Source of the DNA: Acinetobacter lactucae
GTDB lineage: Bacteria > Pseudomonadota > Gammaproteobacteria > Pseudomonadales > Moraxellaceae
Reading direction: 5' to 3'
Length of the DNA stretch: 64,000 nt
Assembly: GCF_001605885.1 (NCBI RefSeq)
Contig: NZ_LRPE01000004.1
Coordinates: 62,001-126,000, forward strand
Part shown: positions 16,562 to 24,856 of the stretch, one piece after another
Position numbering within the stretch: the first letter of the stretch is position 1
Layout: every line of letters begins with the position of its first letter
The notes under the pieces: model-generated
Database searches by the model: none
What the model was told of the DNA's origin: nothing
The model's input: the letters and a program-made list of their open reading frames with translations, nothing else
Position numbers and translations under genes: made by a program

Positions 16562-16579
16562 ATGACAGTTCTATTACAC
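16562..16579 (-). promoter_or_regulatory. Candidate Pho box before the acid phosphatase
   Basis: On the minus strand GTGTAAT-AGAA-CTGTCAT is two 7-mers with the 4-nt spacer of a Pho box. The second half-site is perfect and the first matches 5 of 7. It lies 50 nt before the ATG of a phosphatase, which is the expected kind of target. Confidence 0.5.
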
Positions 16580-16636
16580 AGACCAAAATATCTATATAAA
16601 AATAATAACTTACATGTGTATAAAAATATAAAACTA

Positions 16637-17236
16637 TTATCTTAACTTAAAAGTTAATTGACCACCTGTTTCAGAAAAATCGAGTGAATATAACTTTCCA
16701 AGATCTGCCGACATTTTCAGTAAATCATCTAAAGGTTGTTGTCTGGCTAAACATGCCAATAGTTTAATCACACCGCCATGAGTAACAACCAATGCATGTT
16801 GCATGTTTTGGCTTTGCATATATACAAGTAGATCCTTAAAGCCTTTAACAACTCTTGTTTGAAATTGCATTAAAGTTTCAGCACGAGGTGGACAATATTG
16901 ACTCGGTTTTTGCCAAAAATTTGATAGCAATTCGGGTGAGGTTTCATAAATTTGCTGAGTTGAGACGCCTTCCCAATCACCAAAATACATTTCCTTTAAG
17001 TCATGATTTAGAAGTAAAGGGAGTTCATTCGTCTTCGCAAGTTGCTCAGCAAAACAAGCACAACGTTTTAATGATGAACTTACAATGACCTCCCATGGAT
17101 GATTTTCCACTTGCTCAATGGTTGACTGCATTTGCTGCCAACCTTTGGCTGTTAACTCATCATCTAAATGACCACGTAAAGTATGGCTATATTGGCTTTC
17201 GCCATGTCTCAGCAAATCAATGCTAAATTTACTCAA
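16637..17236 (-). CDS. cobC: Alpha-ribazole phosphatase (CobC-type histidine phosphatase)
   Basis: A 199-aa branch-1 histidine phosphatase with 'DLLRHGESQY' at residues 6-15, 'SSSLKRCACFA' (second catalytic Arg) and 'LVVTHGG' (second His). Position identifies it: its start overlaps the end of cobT by 8 nt, and CobC removes the phosphate from alpha-ribazole phosphate made by CobT. Phosphoglycerate mutase-like relatives share these motifs, so the cobalamin assignment depends on the operon. It is the last gene of the cobU-cobT-cobC unit. Confidence 0.88.
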   Translation of the reverse strand: MSKFSIDLLRHGESQYSHTLRGHLDDELTAKGWQQMQSTIEQVENHPWEVIVSSSLKRCACFAEQLAKTNELPLLLNHDLKEMYFGDWEGVSTQQIYETSPELLSNFWQKPSQYCPPRAETLMQFQTRVVKGFKDLLVYMQSQNMQHALVVTHGGVIKLLACLARQQPLDDLLKMSADLGKLYSLDFSETGGQLTFKLR

Positions 17237-18284
17237 TTTTATTCCCGCTTACAGCAGCTTGCTCAAAGGTAGCCATTTGGTTGTGTAATACACATGCCAT
17301 TTTAACTAATGACAAGGCAGTGCCAGCACCACTACCCTCACCTAACCGTAAATTCATTTTTAAAATCGGTTCAGCATTAAGTTCTTGTAAAATACGTTGG
17401 TGGCCATATTCTGCCGATTGATGACCAAAAAGCATCCAGTCACGCACTTTAGGATTCATTCGTACTGCGCATAAAGCAGCGACCGAACTAATAAAACCAT
17501 CGACAATGATAGGTAGACCGACCTGAGCACAGCGAATATAAGCTCCCACAATTGCTGCAATTTCTAAACCGCCTACGGCGCATAATGTTTTGAAGACATC
17601 ACCAACAACATATTTATGATGAAGTTCGATTGCCTTTTCAATTACTTCAATTTTATGTCTTAACTGATCGGCACCAATACCAGTGCCAACACCAGTGAGT
17701 TGCTCGGCAGTATCATTTAATAAAAGACATGCTAAGGCAGAAGCGGAACAGGTATTTCCAATTCCCATTTCACCCGCAATATAAATATCTGCGTCTTCAG
17801 CTTTGGCTGTATCTACACTCTTTTTACCTAACTCTAGAGCAGCACGGCATTCGTCAGCATTCATCGCAGCTTGTTTAGCAAAATTTGCTGTGCCAGCACG
17901 GATAAAATGACGCTCAACCCCTGCATATTCGTATGCTTCGCCTACTGTACCGCAATCAATCACTTGCAAATGAGCTTGATGATATTTGGCAATGACACTA
18001 ATTGCTGCACCGCCAGTCGTGAAGTTTTGTAGCATTTGACGGGTAACGGCTTGAGGATATGCAGAGATATTTTCTTCAACCACGCCATGATCACCAGCAA
18101 AAACTGTAATCCATGGATGGCTAACTTGTGGATAGGCAGTTGACTGCAAACTAGCAAGTTTAACTGCTATCAGCTCTAGATCACCTAAAGCTCCTGTAGG
18201 TTTAGTGAGTTGGAGCTGGTGTTGCTCAGCTTGTTGTTTTGCGTCCAAATCAGGTTGCTGTACAGATTCTAACCACCAGTTCAT
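17229..18284 (-). CDS. cobT: Nicotinate-nucleotide-dimethylbenzimidazole phosphoribosyltransferase
   Basis: About 351 aa. It transfers phosphoribose from nicotinate mononucleotide to 5,6-dimethylbenzimidazole, which activates the lower ligand of B12. Family landmarks are 'LTKPTGALGDLE' near the N-terminus, 'FAGDHGVVEENISAYPQ', 'GEMGIGNTCSASAL', 'TGVGTGI', 'VGGLEIAAIVGA' and the C-terminal 'LRLGEGSGAGTAL' with the catalytic Glu. The start is the ATG at 18284, preceded by AAAGGTGAG at good spacing. The GTG 12 nt upstream is part of that binding site. The ATG lies just after the end of cobU. Confidence 0.95.
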   Translation of the reverse strand: MNWWLESVQQPDLDAKQQAEQHQLQLTKPTGALGDLELIAVKLASLQSTAYPQVSHPWITVFAGDHGVVEENISAYPQAVTRQMLQNFTTGGAAISVIAKYHQAHLQVIDCGTVGEAYEYAGVERHFIRAGTANFAKQAAMNADECRAALELGKKSVDTAKAEDADIYIAGEMGIGNTCSASALACLLLNDTAEQLTGVGTGIGADQLRHKIEVIEKAIELHHKYVVGDVFKTLCAVGGLEIAAIVGAYIRCAQVGLPIIVDGFISSVAALCAVRMNPKVRDWMLFGHQSAEYGHQRILQELNAEPILKMNLRLGEGSGAGTALSLVKMACVLHNQMATFEQAAVSGNKIE

Positions 18285-18285
18285 T

Positions 18286-18804
18286 CTATTTCTCACCTTT
18301 TAAAATCATTGGAAAACCAGCCACACAAAACATAACCTTATCTGCAATTTGCCCTAAACGCTGATGTAGTCTGCCTGCTTCATCGACAAAGCGACGGCTA
18401 ATCTCACCGAGTGGCACAACGCCTAAACCCGTTTCATTACTTACTAAAATAATTTCTGACTGAAGCGTGGGTAAAACTTTTAATAGTTGCTCACACTCAA
18501 GTTGTTGAACATTTTGATCTTCTAAAAGTAATAAATTGGTTAGCCAAAGTGTTAAACAATCCACAAGAATAATTTGATTAGGTCGATCAATTTTTTGCAG
18601 AATCTTTGCTAAATATAAAGGTTCTTCAACCAAAGACCAGTGAGAAGGACGCTGATTTTGATGATGTGTTATTCTGCTTTGCATTTCAAAATCTAGCGCT
18701 TGTGCCGTTGCAACATAGGTTACAGGCAATTGCATTGATATTGCCGTTTGTTCAGCCAGTCGGCTTTTGCCGGAACGGGCTCCACCCAAAATCAGTTGCA
18801 ACAT
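18286..18804 (-). CDS. cobU: Adenosylcobinamide kinase / adenosylcobinamide-phosphate guanylyltransferase
   Basis: A 172-aa P-loop protein. The N-terminal 'LILGGARSGKSRLAE' is the Walker A motif. Later 'ILVDCLTLWLTNLL' and 'ILVSNETGLGVVP' are typical of CobU/CobP, which phosphorylates adenosylcobinamide and then transfers GMP to it. The usual guanylylated His is probably in 'HHQNQRPSHW'. It is cytoplasmic. Its start overlaps the preceding RNA-ligase-like gene by 13 nt and its end abuts cobT, so these genes share one transcript. Confidence 0.94.
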   Translation of the reverse strand: MLQLILGGARSGKSRLAEQTAISMQLPVTYVATAQALDFEMQSRITHHQNQRPSHWSLVEEPLYLAKILQKIDRPNQIILVDCLTLWLTNLLLLEDQNVQQLECEQLLKVLPTLQSEIILVSNETGLGVVPLGEISRRFVDEAGRLHQRLGQIADKVMFCVAGFPMILKGEK

Positions 18805-19418
18805 GGATCACCTAAAAACAAATGCTGATATGGATATAACTTACCTTGTAAAGTTTGAGCTTGATAATAACCAAATGTTAAATGCTCAACTTTAAGATCA
18901 AATTCAGCCTGTTTATATTGTACAGGTAATTGAGAAATTTTTTGTAAAATCAAATCACTATTATAGTCTGTTTTATACAATCCCAAGGTGATGTGTGGGC
19001 AATAATCTAAAGCCGCAATTTCATTAGAAACTAAACCTAACTTTTGGCGTATCTGAAATAAGATATTTTCGGTGTCTCGTATTTCTATAAATAAAGCACT
19101 ACTAAAGCTATCGATTGAACCAATTTTTAGTTGGAATGAGGAAAAATTCTCTTTACTAAAAATTTGCCTATGTTGCTCAAATTCATTAAAACTAAAGTCA
19201 TCACTGTAAATTTTAGTTTTGTGAGTTAAGAATCCACATATAAATAATGTGACATGATATTGACGATTATTAGGTTCTACTAAAAATTCTGAAAAATGTG
19301 CACGCAAGGAATCTAAATAATCAACTATTTTTTGATCATTAATTTCTAAATACCATAACGCATAATTTTGGCGCCCAAGATGCCACTCAGGATAATCCCG
19401 TATAGATGTTGGCATCAT
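18792..19418 (-). CDS. 2'-5' RNA ligase / 2H phosphoesterase-family protein
   Basis: About 208 aa with the two motifs of the 2H superfamily: 'YHVTLFICGF' in the first half and 'CPHITLGLY' in the second. Such proteins act on 2',5' or 2',3'-cyclic phosphate bonds in RNA or small nucleotides. The natural substrate here is unknown. I start at the ATG at 19418 (MMPTSIRD); the longer version needs a TTG. It overlaps cobU by 13 nt and is the first gene of that unit, which is an unusual partner for cobalamin genes. No B12 riboswitch is visible in the 100 bp upstream. Confidence 0.78.
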   Translation of the reverse strand: MMPTSIRDYPEWHLGRQNYALWYLEINDQKIVDYLDSLRAHFSEFLVEPNNRQYHVTLFICGFLTHKTKIYSDDFSFNEFEQHRQIFSKENFSSFQLKIGSIDSFSSALFIEIRDTENILFQIRQKLGLVSNEIAALDYCPHITLGLYKTDYNSDLILQKISQLPVQYKQAEFDLKVEHLTFGYYQAQTLQGKLYPYQHLFLGDPCCN

Positions 19419-19518
19419 GAACGTCGAGGGTTTTAGCAACACAGCTTTAATTCAAAATCATTCAATTTTTGTATTAAAGCATGTTTGCCTTTCAGTTGTA
19501 GAGCATAATTAAAAGGAT

Positions 19519-21666
19519 TTAGGCATATTGAGTACGCGCTTTTTCTGAGTTGACAATATGCATGTTTAAAGGCTGTTTGCCTTGTTCAGAAAATAAATAT
19601 TGAACTGATTGCGTTAACTCAACTTCAAGTTGTGCTTTTTGAGCAGCACTCATATCCAGTTTTTGAACTTGGTCATGTAAATGTTTAATTGCATCAATCT
19701 CTTCAATTTCTAAAAATTGAATCGCATAGGCATAACCTAAAGCAGCGCCTTTTAATAGGTTTTTATAAGGTAAATCATGTGCGATATTCACCTCAATTGA
19801 TGCAATTACTCTTTCATTATGAGTTAATTTTCGTAGTGGATCTCTCGCCACTCGTTGACAAGGATCTTTAAATGCATATTCGCATGAGTCTAAAAAGCTT
19901 TGTGCTATTCGATCTAGATCTTTTGCATAATTAGGTAAGACAATTGCAAGACCCTGTTTTACTTCTCTAATTAGGTTCTCTGCAAATGCTTTAACCGAAT
20001 GATTCCCCATAGCAACACCAATAGACTCATAACCTAGTAAAGATGCGTACCAAGCAAGCATGGCATGCACGCCATTCCATAGTCGGTTTTTGATTAATTG
20101 AATGTCTGTAATCTGACTAACCAAGACAACTTGACGCAGCTTTTCGAGTAAAGGACTGTCTTTCTCTACATAAATTGGCATATCCGTTTCACTATGAAAT
20201 AGAATTAGGTCCATACTTTGTAAGATATGCCCCGGCTGGAAATTACGGCGCATGTTATCAACATATAAAGAGGCCTGATTTTGTTGATCTTGGGTCAGTT
20301 TATTACACTCTTCAATTTCAACTTGTTCTTCATGCTCTACATCAGATAAATGCTGTTCAAGAAAATGGTGCTTAATACGAAGTTGACGATATAAATTCTG
20401 ATTAGATAGTTTTGAAACCATACGGTTTACAACGGTGTCGCAAAAATAATGTTCTTTTAAAATATGCTCAGTTACATCTTCATCATTTGTTAACTCTAGC
20501 AGAGCTTCTTTAAGATGCTTTATAACCAAATATTTCGCACCGACTTTATTTAAAATAATTAGAAAAGTTAGCGGTTCAATACATGTTTCAAGTGATGAGT
20601 TAAAACGTGCATATAGTCCTTTTGCAATTATTTTTGATTCAGCTTCAATAGCTTGCTCAGGTAAACAAAGTGCAATCAAACTGGAATGAGTATACATCTC
20701 TAACATTTGTTGTTCATTGTGAGAATCAACAATGGTCATATTCTCAATACGTTCATCATAAGAAAATTGCCCATAGCGAATACTATAGTTTCTAAATGCA
20801 TTTACAGCTTCGCGAAAAAGACTATTTCGTGTAGAAGCAATAATTCTCTTCGGTTTTGTATATCCATCCCAATGTGACAAGACTTGCGCTATATAACCAC
20901 CGCCAATAGCACCGAAACCATGTATCCCAACAGTAAGCTGATTTAGGCTTTGCGGAAAAGGTTCCTGTATTTCTGGCATGTCCATAACGGGGATAAATTG
21001 GTCGAGATCAGTTAAGAAGTCATACATCTGGTCATAATAAAAATGTGCTTTTTCTAGCATTTCATCATTTGGTTCTTTAATATCTTTTAATAAAATCGTT
21101 AAACCTTTTGAAGTGTGAGCTGAAGTTAAACCATTTTCAGAATCTTCAAACATAAGACACTGGTTAGCTTCCAAGTGAAGTTGACTAGCAGCTTTTAAAA
21201 AGATTTCTGGATGCGGCTTTCCTTGTTCTACTTCGTCACCACAAGTAATCACATCAAAAAATTTATAAACATTGGCGTTAATTAAATATTCTTCGGCAAT
21301 TGCTCTACGGCTTGACGTGGCAACAGCCATTCTTAAACCAGATTTTCTTAAACGTTCTAAAACTTGAACTAAACCCTTTTTGATAGGCACGCCGTGTTTT
21401 CGAATATGTTCGAGTTCCATCTCATCAGCTTTTTTTCGAATTTCTTTATATGGAACATTAACGCCATATAGACGTTGAGCCAATTGCTCGGCGGTAGTTG
21501 CACTTAAACCTAAACATTGCATTAAATATTCGTGAGAAAACTCCTGCCCAATGAGTTCTTGAGATGCCTGTTGCAATGTTTGAAACCGTAATCGCTCAGT
21601 GTCAAACATTGTCCCATCCATATCGAAGATAGCTCCGTGAACAGGTTTTCCATGAAAAATAAGCAC
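19519..21666 (-). CDS. mtlD: Bifunctional mannitol-1-phosphate dehydrogenase/phosphatase
   Basis: About 715 aa in two parts. The N-terminal ~230 residues are a HAD phosphatase ('GAIFDMDGTMFDTE', then 'VATSSRR' and 'MFEDSENGL'). The rest is a long-chain mannitol-1-phosphate dehydrogenase with a Rossmann motif 'GIHGFGAIGGGY' and the K-x4-N-x2-H signature ('KNRLWNGVH'). In Acinetobacter this fusion makes mannitol from fructose 6-phosphate as a compatible solute under salt stress. The GTG at 21666 has a good AGAGGT site six nt upstream. The in-frame ATG at 21690 adds eight residues but has none, so I prefer the GTG. It is transcribed alone. Confidence 0.9.
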   Translation of the reverse strand: MLIFHGKPVHGAIFDMDGTMFDTERLRFQTLQQASQELIGQEFSHEYLMQCLGLSATTAEQLAQRLYGVNVPYKEIRKKADEMELEHIRKHGVPIKKGLVQVLERLRKSGLRMAVATSSRRAIAEEYLINANVYKFFDVITCGDEVEQGKPHPEIFLKAASQLHLEANQCLMFEDSENGLTSAHTSKGLTILLKDIKEPNDEMLEKAHFYYDQMYDFLTDLDQFIPVMDMPEIQEPFPQSLNQLTVGIHGFGAIGGGYIAQVLSHWDGYTKPKRIIASTRNSLFREAVNAFRNYSIRYGQFSYDERIENMTIVDSHNEQQMLEMYTHSSLIALCLPEQAIEAESKIIAKGLYARFNSSLETCIEPLTFLIILNKVGAKYLVIKHLKEALLELTNDEDVTEHILKEHYFCDTVVNRMVSKLSNQNLYRQLRIKHHFLEQHLSDVEHEEQVEIEECNKLTQDQQNQASLYVDNMRRNFQPGHILQSMDLILFHSETDMPIYVEKDSPLLEKLRQVVLVSQITDIQLIKNRLWNGVHAMLAWYASLLGYESIGVAMGNHSVKAFAENLIREVKQGLAIVLPNYAKDLDRIAQSFLDSCEYAFKDPCQRVARDPLRKLTHNERVIASIEVNIAHDLPYKNLLKGAALGYAYAIQFLEIEEIDAIKHLHDQVQKLDMSAAQKAQLEVELTQSVQYLFSEQGKQPLNMHIVNSEKARTQYA

Positions 21667-21856
21667 GTTTTTACCTCTTTTTTTGATCATGTTTTATTCA
21701 GGGTATACAAAAAAATGGCTAAAAAGATAGGATGTTAATAAATGAAACATTAGTGATTATTTTTTCATCAAAAATATAATCAATCTGTTAATGCGGAGAC
21801 TTAAAAGTCTAAAACAGTTGAAATATATGAATAACTATGAAATTAACTTTAAATAC

Positions 21857-21889
21857 AAAAGCAGCAGGCCTTCCTCGCCTACTGCTTTT
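21857..21889. terminator. Terminator of the small Fur-box unit
   Basis: A 13-bp stem AAAAGCAGcAGGC/GCCTaCTGCTTTT with one mismatch and a 7-nt loop. On the minus strand it is followed by TTTTGTATTT and lies 3 nt after the stop of the 43-aa ORF. Confidence 0.8.
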
Positions 21890-21891
21890 GA

Positions 21892-22023
21892 TTAGTTCTT
21901 TTTATTGCGCTGATAATGTTTATTTTTCTTTGTTCCATTTACCGCTAGTTGAACCTGCCTATTTTTATAATGTCTTGCAGGTGCCCAAATACCAGAAATG
22001 AACTCATCTTTCACCGTTATCAT
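21892..22023 (-). CDS. Candidate 43-aa basic small protein in a Fur-box unit
   Basis: A short ATG ORF (starts MITVKDEFISGIWAPARHY, ends NKKNKHYQRNKKN-like) encoding a very basic, hydrophilic protein with no membrane segment. I recognise no family; it does not look like HemP, a small Fur-regulated protein. Support is contextual: a consensus Fur box about 100 nt upstream on the same strand, and a strong hairpin terminator right after the stop. The ribosome-binding site is weak ('GAGACTCCAATA'). An AAGGAG farther up lies next to no usable start. The transcript could instead act as a regulatory RNA. Confidence 0.4.
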   Translation of the reverse strand: MITVKDEFISGIWAPARHYKNRQVQLAVNGTKKNKHYQRNKKN

Positions 22024-22117
22024 TATTGGAGTCTCTGGTATAACTTTAAAATTACCTAAAAACTTAACATTACAGTAGCACGCACTATAACTAATTTTTT
22101 AGAACACTCCTTAACTT

Positions 22118-22146
22118 TCAATATAGATAATGATAATCATTATCAA
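22118..22146 (-). promoter_or_regulatory. Consensus Fur box over a minus-strand promoter
   Basis: GATAATGATAATCATTATC at 22126-22144 equals the 19-bp Fur consensus exactly. On the minus strand TTGATA (22146-22141) and TATTGA or TATATT (22125-22118) can serve as -35 and -10, so the box covers the promoter. The gene to the right (ybaK) ends toward it, so the only possible target is the small unit to the left. Confidence 0.75.
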
Positions 22147-22250
22147 ATAATAATTCAAGCTTTTTCACACCTATTTTTTGAAGAAAATTTGCAACAAGCA
22201 ATACCTTTCTCAATAAAATTTTTTCTTAATGTACATCTCTAGACCTTTAC

Positions 22251-22718
22251 TTACTCATCAATTACATCAACAAATTGAGCATTTAAGAGTTGTGCTAAAT
22301 CTTTAGGGTTTAAGCCAATATCTAGTCCCCGTTTCCCTCCACTTACATAAATTTTGCTGAACTCTTGTGCAGATGCATCAATAACGGTTTTTAAACGTTT
22401 CTTTTGGCCTAAAGGGCTAATCCCTCCAACTAAATATCCAGTTAAACGTTCAGCATCTTTAGGATTAGCCATTTGTAATTTTTTACAGCCAAACGCCGTA
22501 GCCACTTTTTTCAAATTTAATTGATGATTAACTGGCAATACAGCGACAAAATAATTTTTATCATCGCTTACCATCAAGGTTTTGAATACTTCCCTTACAT
22601 CTAAATTTAGTTTTTCTGCAGCTTCTAATCCAAAACTTTTAGCATTTGAATCATGTTCATATTCATGGACTGAAAATTCAATTTTATTACTTTTTAACAA
22701 TTTACATGCAGGAGTCAT
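22251..22718 (-). CDS. ybaK: Aminoacyl-tRNA deacylase, YbaK/EbsC type
   Basis: About 155 aa ([23 protein letters not shown]...). YbaK-family proteins hydrolyse mischarged Cys-tRNA(Pro) or similar. Seen here are '[31 protein letters not shown]' split by the conserved Lys, and the Gly-rich '[15 protein letters not shown]' and '[12 protein letters not shown]' loops of the active site. The longer in-frame form adds 33 residues with no family counterpart, so I start at 22718. It is a single gene on the minus strand. One copy of a 23-bp repeat lies in its upstream region. Confidence 0.88.
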   Translation of the reverse strand: MTPACKLLKSNKIEFSVHEYEHDSNAKSFGLEAAEKLNLDVREVFKTLMVSDDKNYFVAVLPVNHQLNLKKVATAFGCKKLQMANPKDAERLTGYLVGGISPLGQKKRLKTVIDASAQEFSKIYVSGGKRGLDIGLNPKDLAQLLNAQFVDVIDE

Positions 22719-22771
22719 AGTAAGTGATGTTATAGATGAAATTGTTTCGATTATAGATTTTTTAAAAAAAT

Positions 22772-22794
22772 TTTTAAATTTGCTTAGGCTATTT
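22772..22794. repeat. 23-bp direct repeat, copy 1
   Basis: TTTTAAATTTGCTTAGGC plus TATTT, identical to 23278-23300. The two copies flank the 100-aa orphan gene, with 483 bp between them. Confidence 0.7.
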
Positions 22795-22908
22795 ACAAGA
22801 ATTACATAAAAAATCAAACAGCAACTGAATAAAAAATAATCTCGACTTGATATTCAAGGCTCGACTCCATATATTTTATTTAAAGTTGAAGTCTGAGCTG
22901 ACAATTTT

Positions 22909-23211
22909 ATGAGTTATAAACACAACAATCTGATGGCTATGCGTCACCGTTTTTGGGATGAATCTTCAGATTATGTACGAAATGAAAAGCAGTTTTTGCA
23001 GCAGACGTTAGTTGAACAAGGCATCTTTAACGATGCCACACTCGACGATGTTAAGTATTTTTTCTATACCCTACCTAGCATCATTATTGTAAAAGCTTAT
23101 GCACTTGGTTTTATGCATGATTCAGTCAAACAAATGTTATTACAGCATATTCAGACTAATCGTCTTCACTTGATGCAAAAGTCTGAATTTAAGATTCAAT
23201 TTAAAATGTAA
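22909..23211 (+). CDS. Hypothetical 100-aa protein
   Basis: A hydrophilic, His/Met/Phe-rich, mostly helical protein (MSYKHNNLMAMRHRFWD..., ending EFKIQFKM). It has no signal peptide, no long hydrophobic segment beyond 'LPSIIIVKAYALGF' and no motif I recognise. Codon use looks like its neighbours. It is bounded by two identical 23-bp repeats, which suggests that the segment could have been gained or can be lost as a unit. The ATG has no strong ribosome-binding site. It is probably a genus-restricted gene. Confidence 0.6.
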   Translation: MSYKHNNLMAMRHRFWDESSDYVRNEKQFLQQTLVEQGIFNDATLDDVKYFFYTLPSIIIVKAYALGFMHDSVKQMLLQHIQTNRLHLMQKSEFKIQFKM

Positions 23212-23277
23212 TCTAAGTTGTTATAAAAGATCCGTTTACCCTATTTTTACTCATCTGAACGCTGTAAGTTTCTTCAA

Positions 23278-23300
23278 TTTTAAATTTGCTTAGGCTATTT
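23278..23300. repeat. 23-bp direct repeat, copy 2
   Basis: Identical to 22772-22794. It lies in the region upstream of the ABC1 kinase gene. Confidence 0.7.
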
Positions 23301-23330
23301 TAAAATTATTGAAATAAAGATAGCCATTTC

Positions 23331-23346
23331 GACTGATCATTCAGTC
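23331..23346. promoter_or_regulatory. Inverted repeat, possible operator of the ABC1 kinase gene
   Basis: GACTGA-TCAT-TCAGTC is a perfect 16-bp dyad about 100 nt before the kinase start. Its size and symmetry suit a TetR-type repressor, but none is encoded nearby. Confidence 0.4.
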
Positions 23347-23443
23347 TGAGAGAACTATTTTAATACGCTCAAAACATGTAATATTCGTTACAATTTTAGA
23401 TCACCAGCGTTTGGCTGCATGATGCGCATAGGATTCTATTTTC

Positions 23444-24817
23444 ATGTCAAATCAGAAAGATAAGCTCAAGAGTTTAAAAACTTCTTCCATGGATCGACGC
23501 TTATCAATCGCGAAAGCTTCTTTACTTGCAGGAACACGTTGGGCAACTGCAAGTGCCTCTTCTATATTTTCTAATGAGGAAGAAAAAGAAAAGAAACGTA
23601 AAAAAGCGATGAGCGAACAAGCTAATTATCTGGTTTCTGAAATAGGTAAACTTAAGGGTTCTATTGTTAAAATTGGCCAAATGATGGCCCTTTATGGTGA
23701 GCATTTCTTACCTGAAGAAATTACACAAGCATTAAATACCTTAAATAACCAGACAGTTGCTTTAGATTGGCCTGCAATTAAGCCACACCTTCAAGAGCAA
23801 CTAGGCGCTAAATTAAATGATTTAACGATTGATCATGAACCAATCGGTACCGCCTCTCTCGCGCAAGTACATCGTGCAACCCGTAAATCAGATGGCTTAG
23901 AGTTAGTTTTAAAAATTCAATATCCTGGCGTTGCAAATGCAATTGATTCAGATATGAGTCTATTTAAAAACATGCTTAAATTGACACGTATGGTGCCACA
24001 AACCCGTGAATTTGATCAGTGGTTTGATGAAGTACGTGAAATGATGCATCGTGAAGTTGACTATGGTGTTGAAGCTGCCACTACTCGTCGCTTTGGTGAA
24101 CGTTTAAAAGATGATGAGCGATATATTGTTCCAACAATTGTAGATGAATATTGTACCAATCAAGTACTCTGCATGACTTTTGAACGTGGTGTGCCAATTA
24201 ACAGCCCGGTTATGCTGTCTTTACCTCAAGAACGTCGCAATCAACTTGGTGAAGCTTCGCTAGAAATTGCGGTTCGTGAAATTTTTGAATGGGGTGAAAT
24301 GCAAACTGACCCTAACTTTGGTAATTACCTAGTACGTTTAGGTAATGGACAAGATGTTCAGGACAAAATTGTATTATTAGATTTTGGTGCTATTCGTCAG
24401 TTTGATGAACACTTGCTAACAGTTGCACGTCAACTCATTCAAGCAGGTTATCAGCATAATAAAGACGCAATGGTGAAAGCCATGACTGGTTACGAGTTTT
24501 TTGATGCAATGCCTGAAAGTATTAAACCAGGTATGGCTGATGTATTCTTACTCGCCACAGAGGCATTTAGTACTCCTGCAAATAATCCAGATATGCCTGT
24601 TGGTCTTATGGATGAACACGAACGTTATGACTGGAAGAAAAGCCAGCTCCATAGCCGTGTTATGCAACAAGCTAGTAAATCAATGGCTTCACGTTATTTT
24701 TCAGTGCCGCCAAAAGAGTTTATGTTCATTAGCCGTAAATTCATTGGAGCCTATACATTTATGACGGTTATTGATGCAAAAACCAATGTGCGACGTATGA
24801 TTCGTAACTTTGCTTGA
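23444..24817 (+). CDS. ABC1/AarF (UbiB-like) atypical kinase
   Basis: A 457-aa member of the ABC1/ADCK family. After a basic N-terminus it shows the family-specific 'KGSIVKIGQMMALYGEHFLPEEI' (KxGQ-type motif), the Ala-rich nucleotide loop 'PIGTASLAQVHRA', 'VLKIQYPGVA' with the Lys, and 'QTDPNFGNYLV' and 'LLDFGAIR' for the catalytic loop and the metal-binding DFG. Members support ubiquinone synthesis or lipid handling as ATPases rather than protein kinases. No C-terminal membrane anchor like that of E. coli UbiB is seen, so this is probably a paralogue rather than UbiB itself. Confidence 0.85.
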   Translation: MSNQKDKLKSLKTSSMDRRLSIAKASLLAGTRWATASASSIFSNEEEKEKKRKKAMSEQANYLVSEIGKLKGSIVKIGQMMALYGEHFLPEEITQALNTLNNQTVALDWPAIKPHLQEQLGAKLNDLTIDHEPIGTASLAQVHRATRKSDGLELVLKIQYPGVANAIDSDMSLFKNMLKLTRMVPQTREFDQWFDEVREMMHREVDYGVEAATTRRFGERLKDDERYIVPTIVDEYCTNQVLCMTFERGVPINSPVMLSLPQERRNQLGEASLEIAVREIFEWGEMQTDPNFGNYLVRLGNGQDVQDKIVLLDFGAIRQFDEHLLTVARQLIQAGYQHNKDAMVKAMTGYEFFDAMPESIKPGMADVFLLATEAFSTPANNPDMPVGLMDEHERYDWKKSQLHSRVMQQASKSMASRYFSVPPKEFMFISRKFIGAYTFMTVIDAKTNVRRMIRNFA

Positions 24818-24827
24818 TTTAGTGAAA

Positions 24828-24856
24828 GACTAGAATGATTCTATGTCATTCTAGTC
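24828..24856 (+). terminator. Possible terminator of the ABC1 kinase gene
   Basis: Perfect 11-bp stem GACTAGAATGA/TCATTCTAGTC with a 7-nt loop, 10 nt after the stop. It lacks a T run, so intrinsic termination is doubtful. Confidence 0.5.

Noticed and set aside
19419..19518. Possible cobalamin riboswitch before the cob genes
   Set aside because: The region upstream of the operon is only about 100 bp and contains none of the B12-box or other conserved elements I could recognise.
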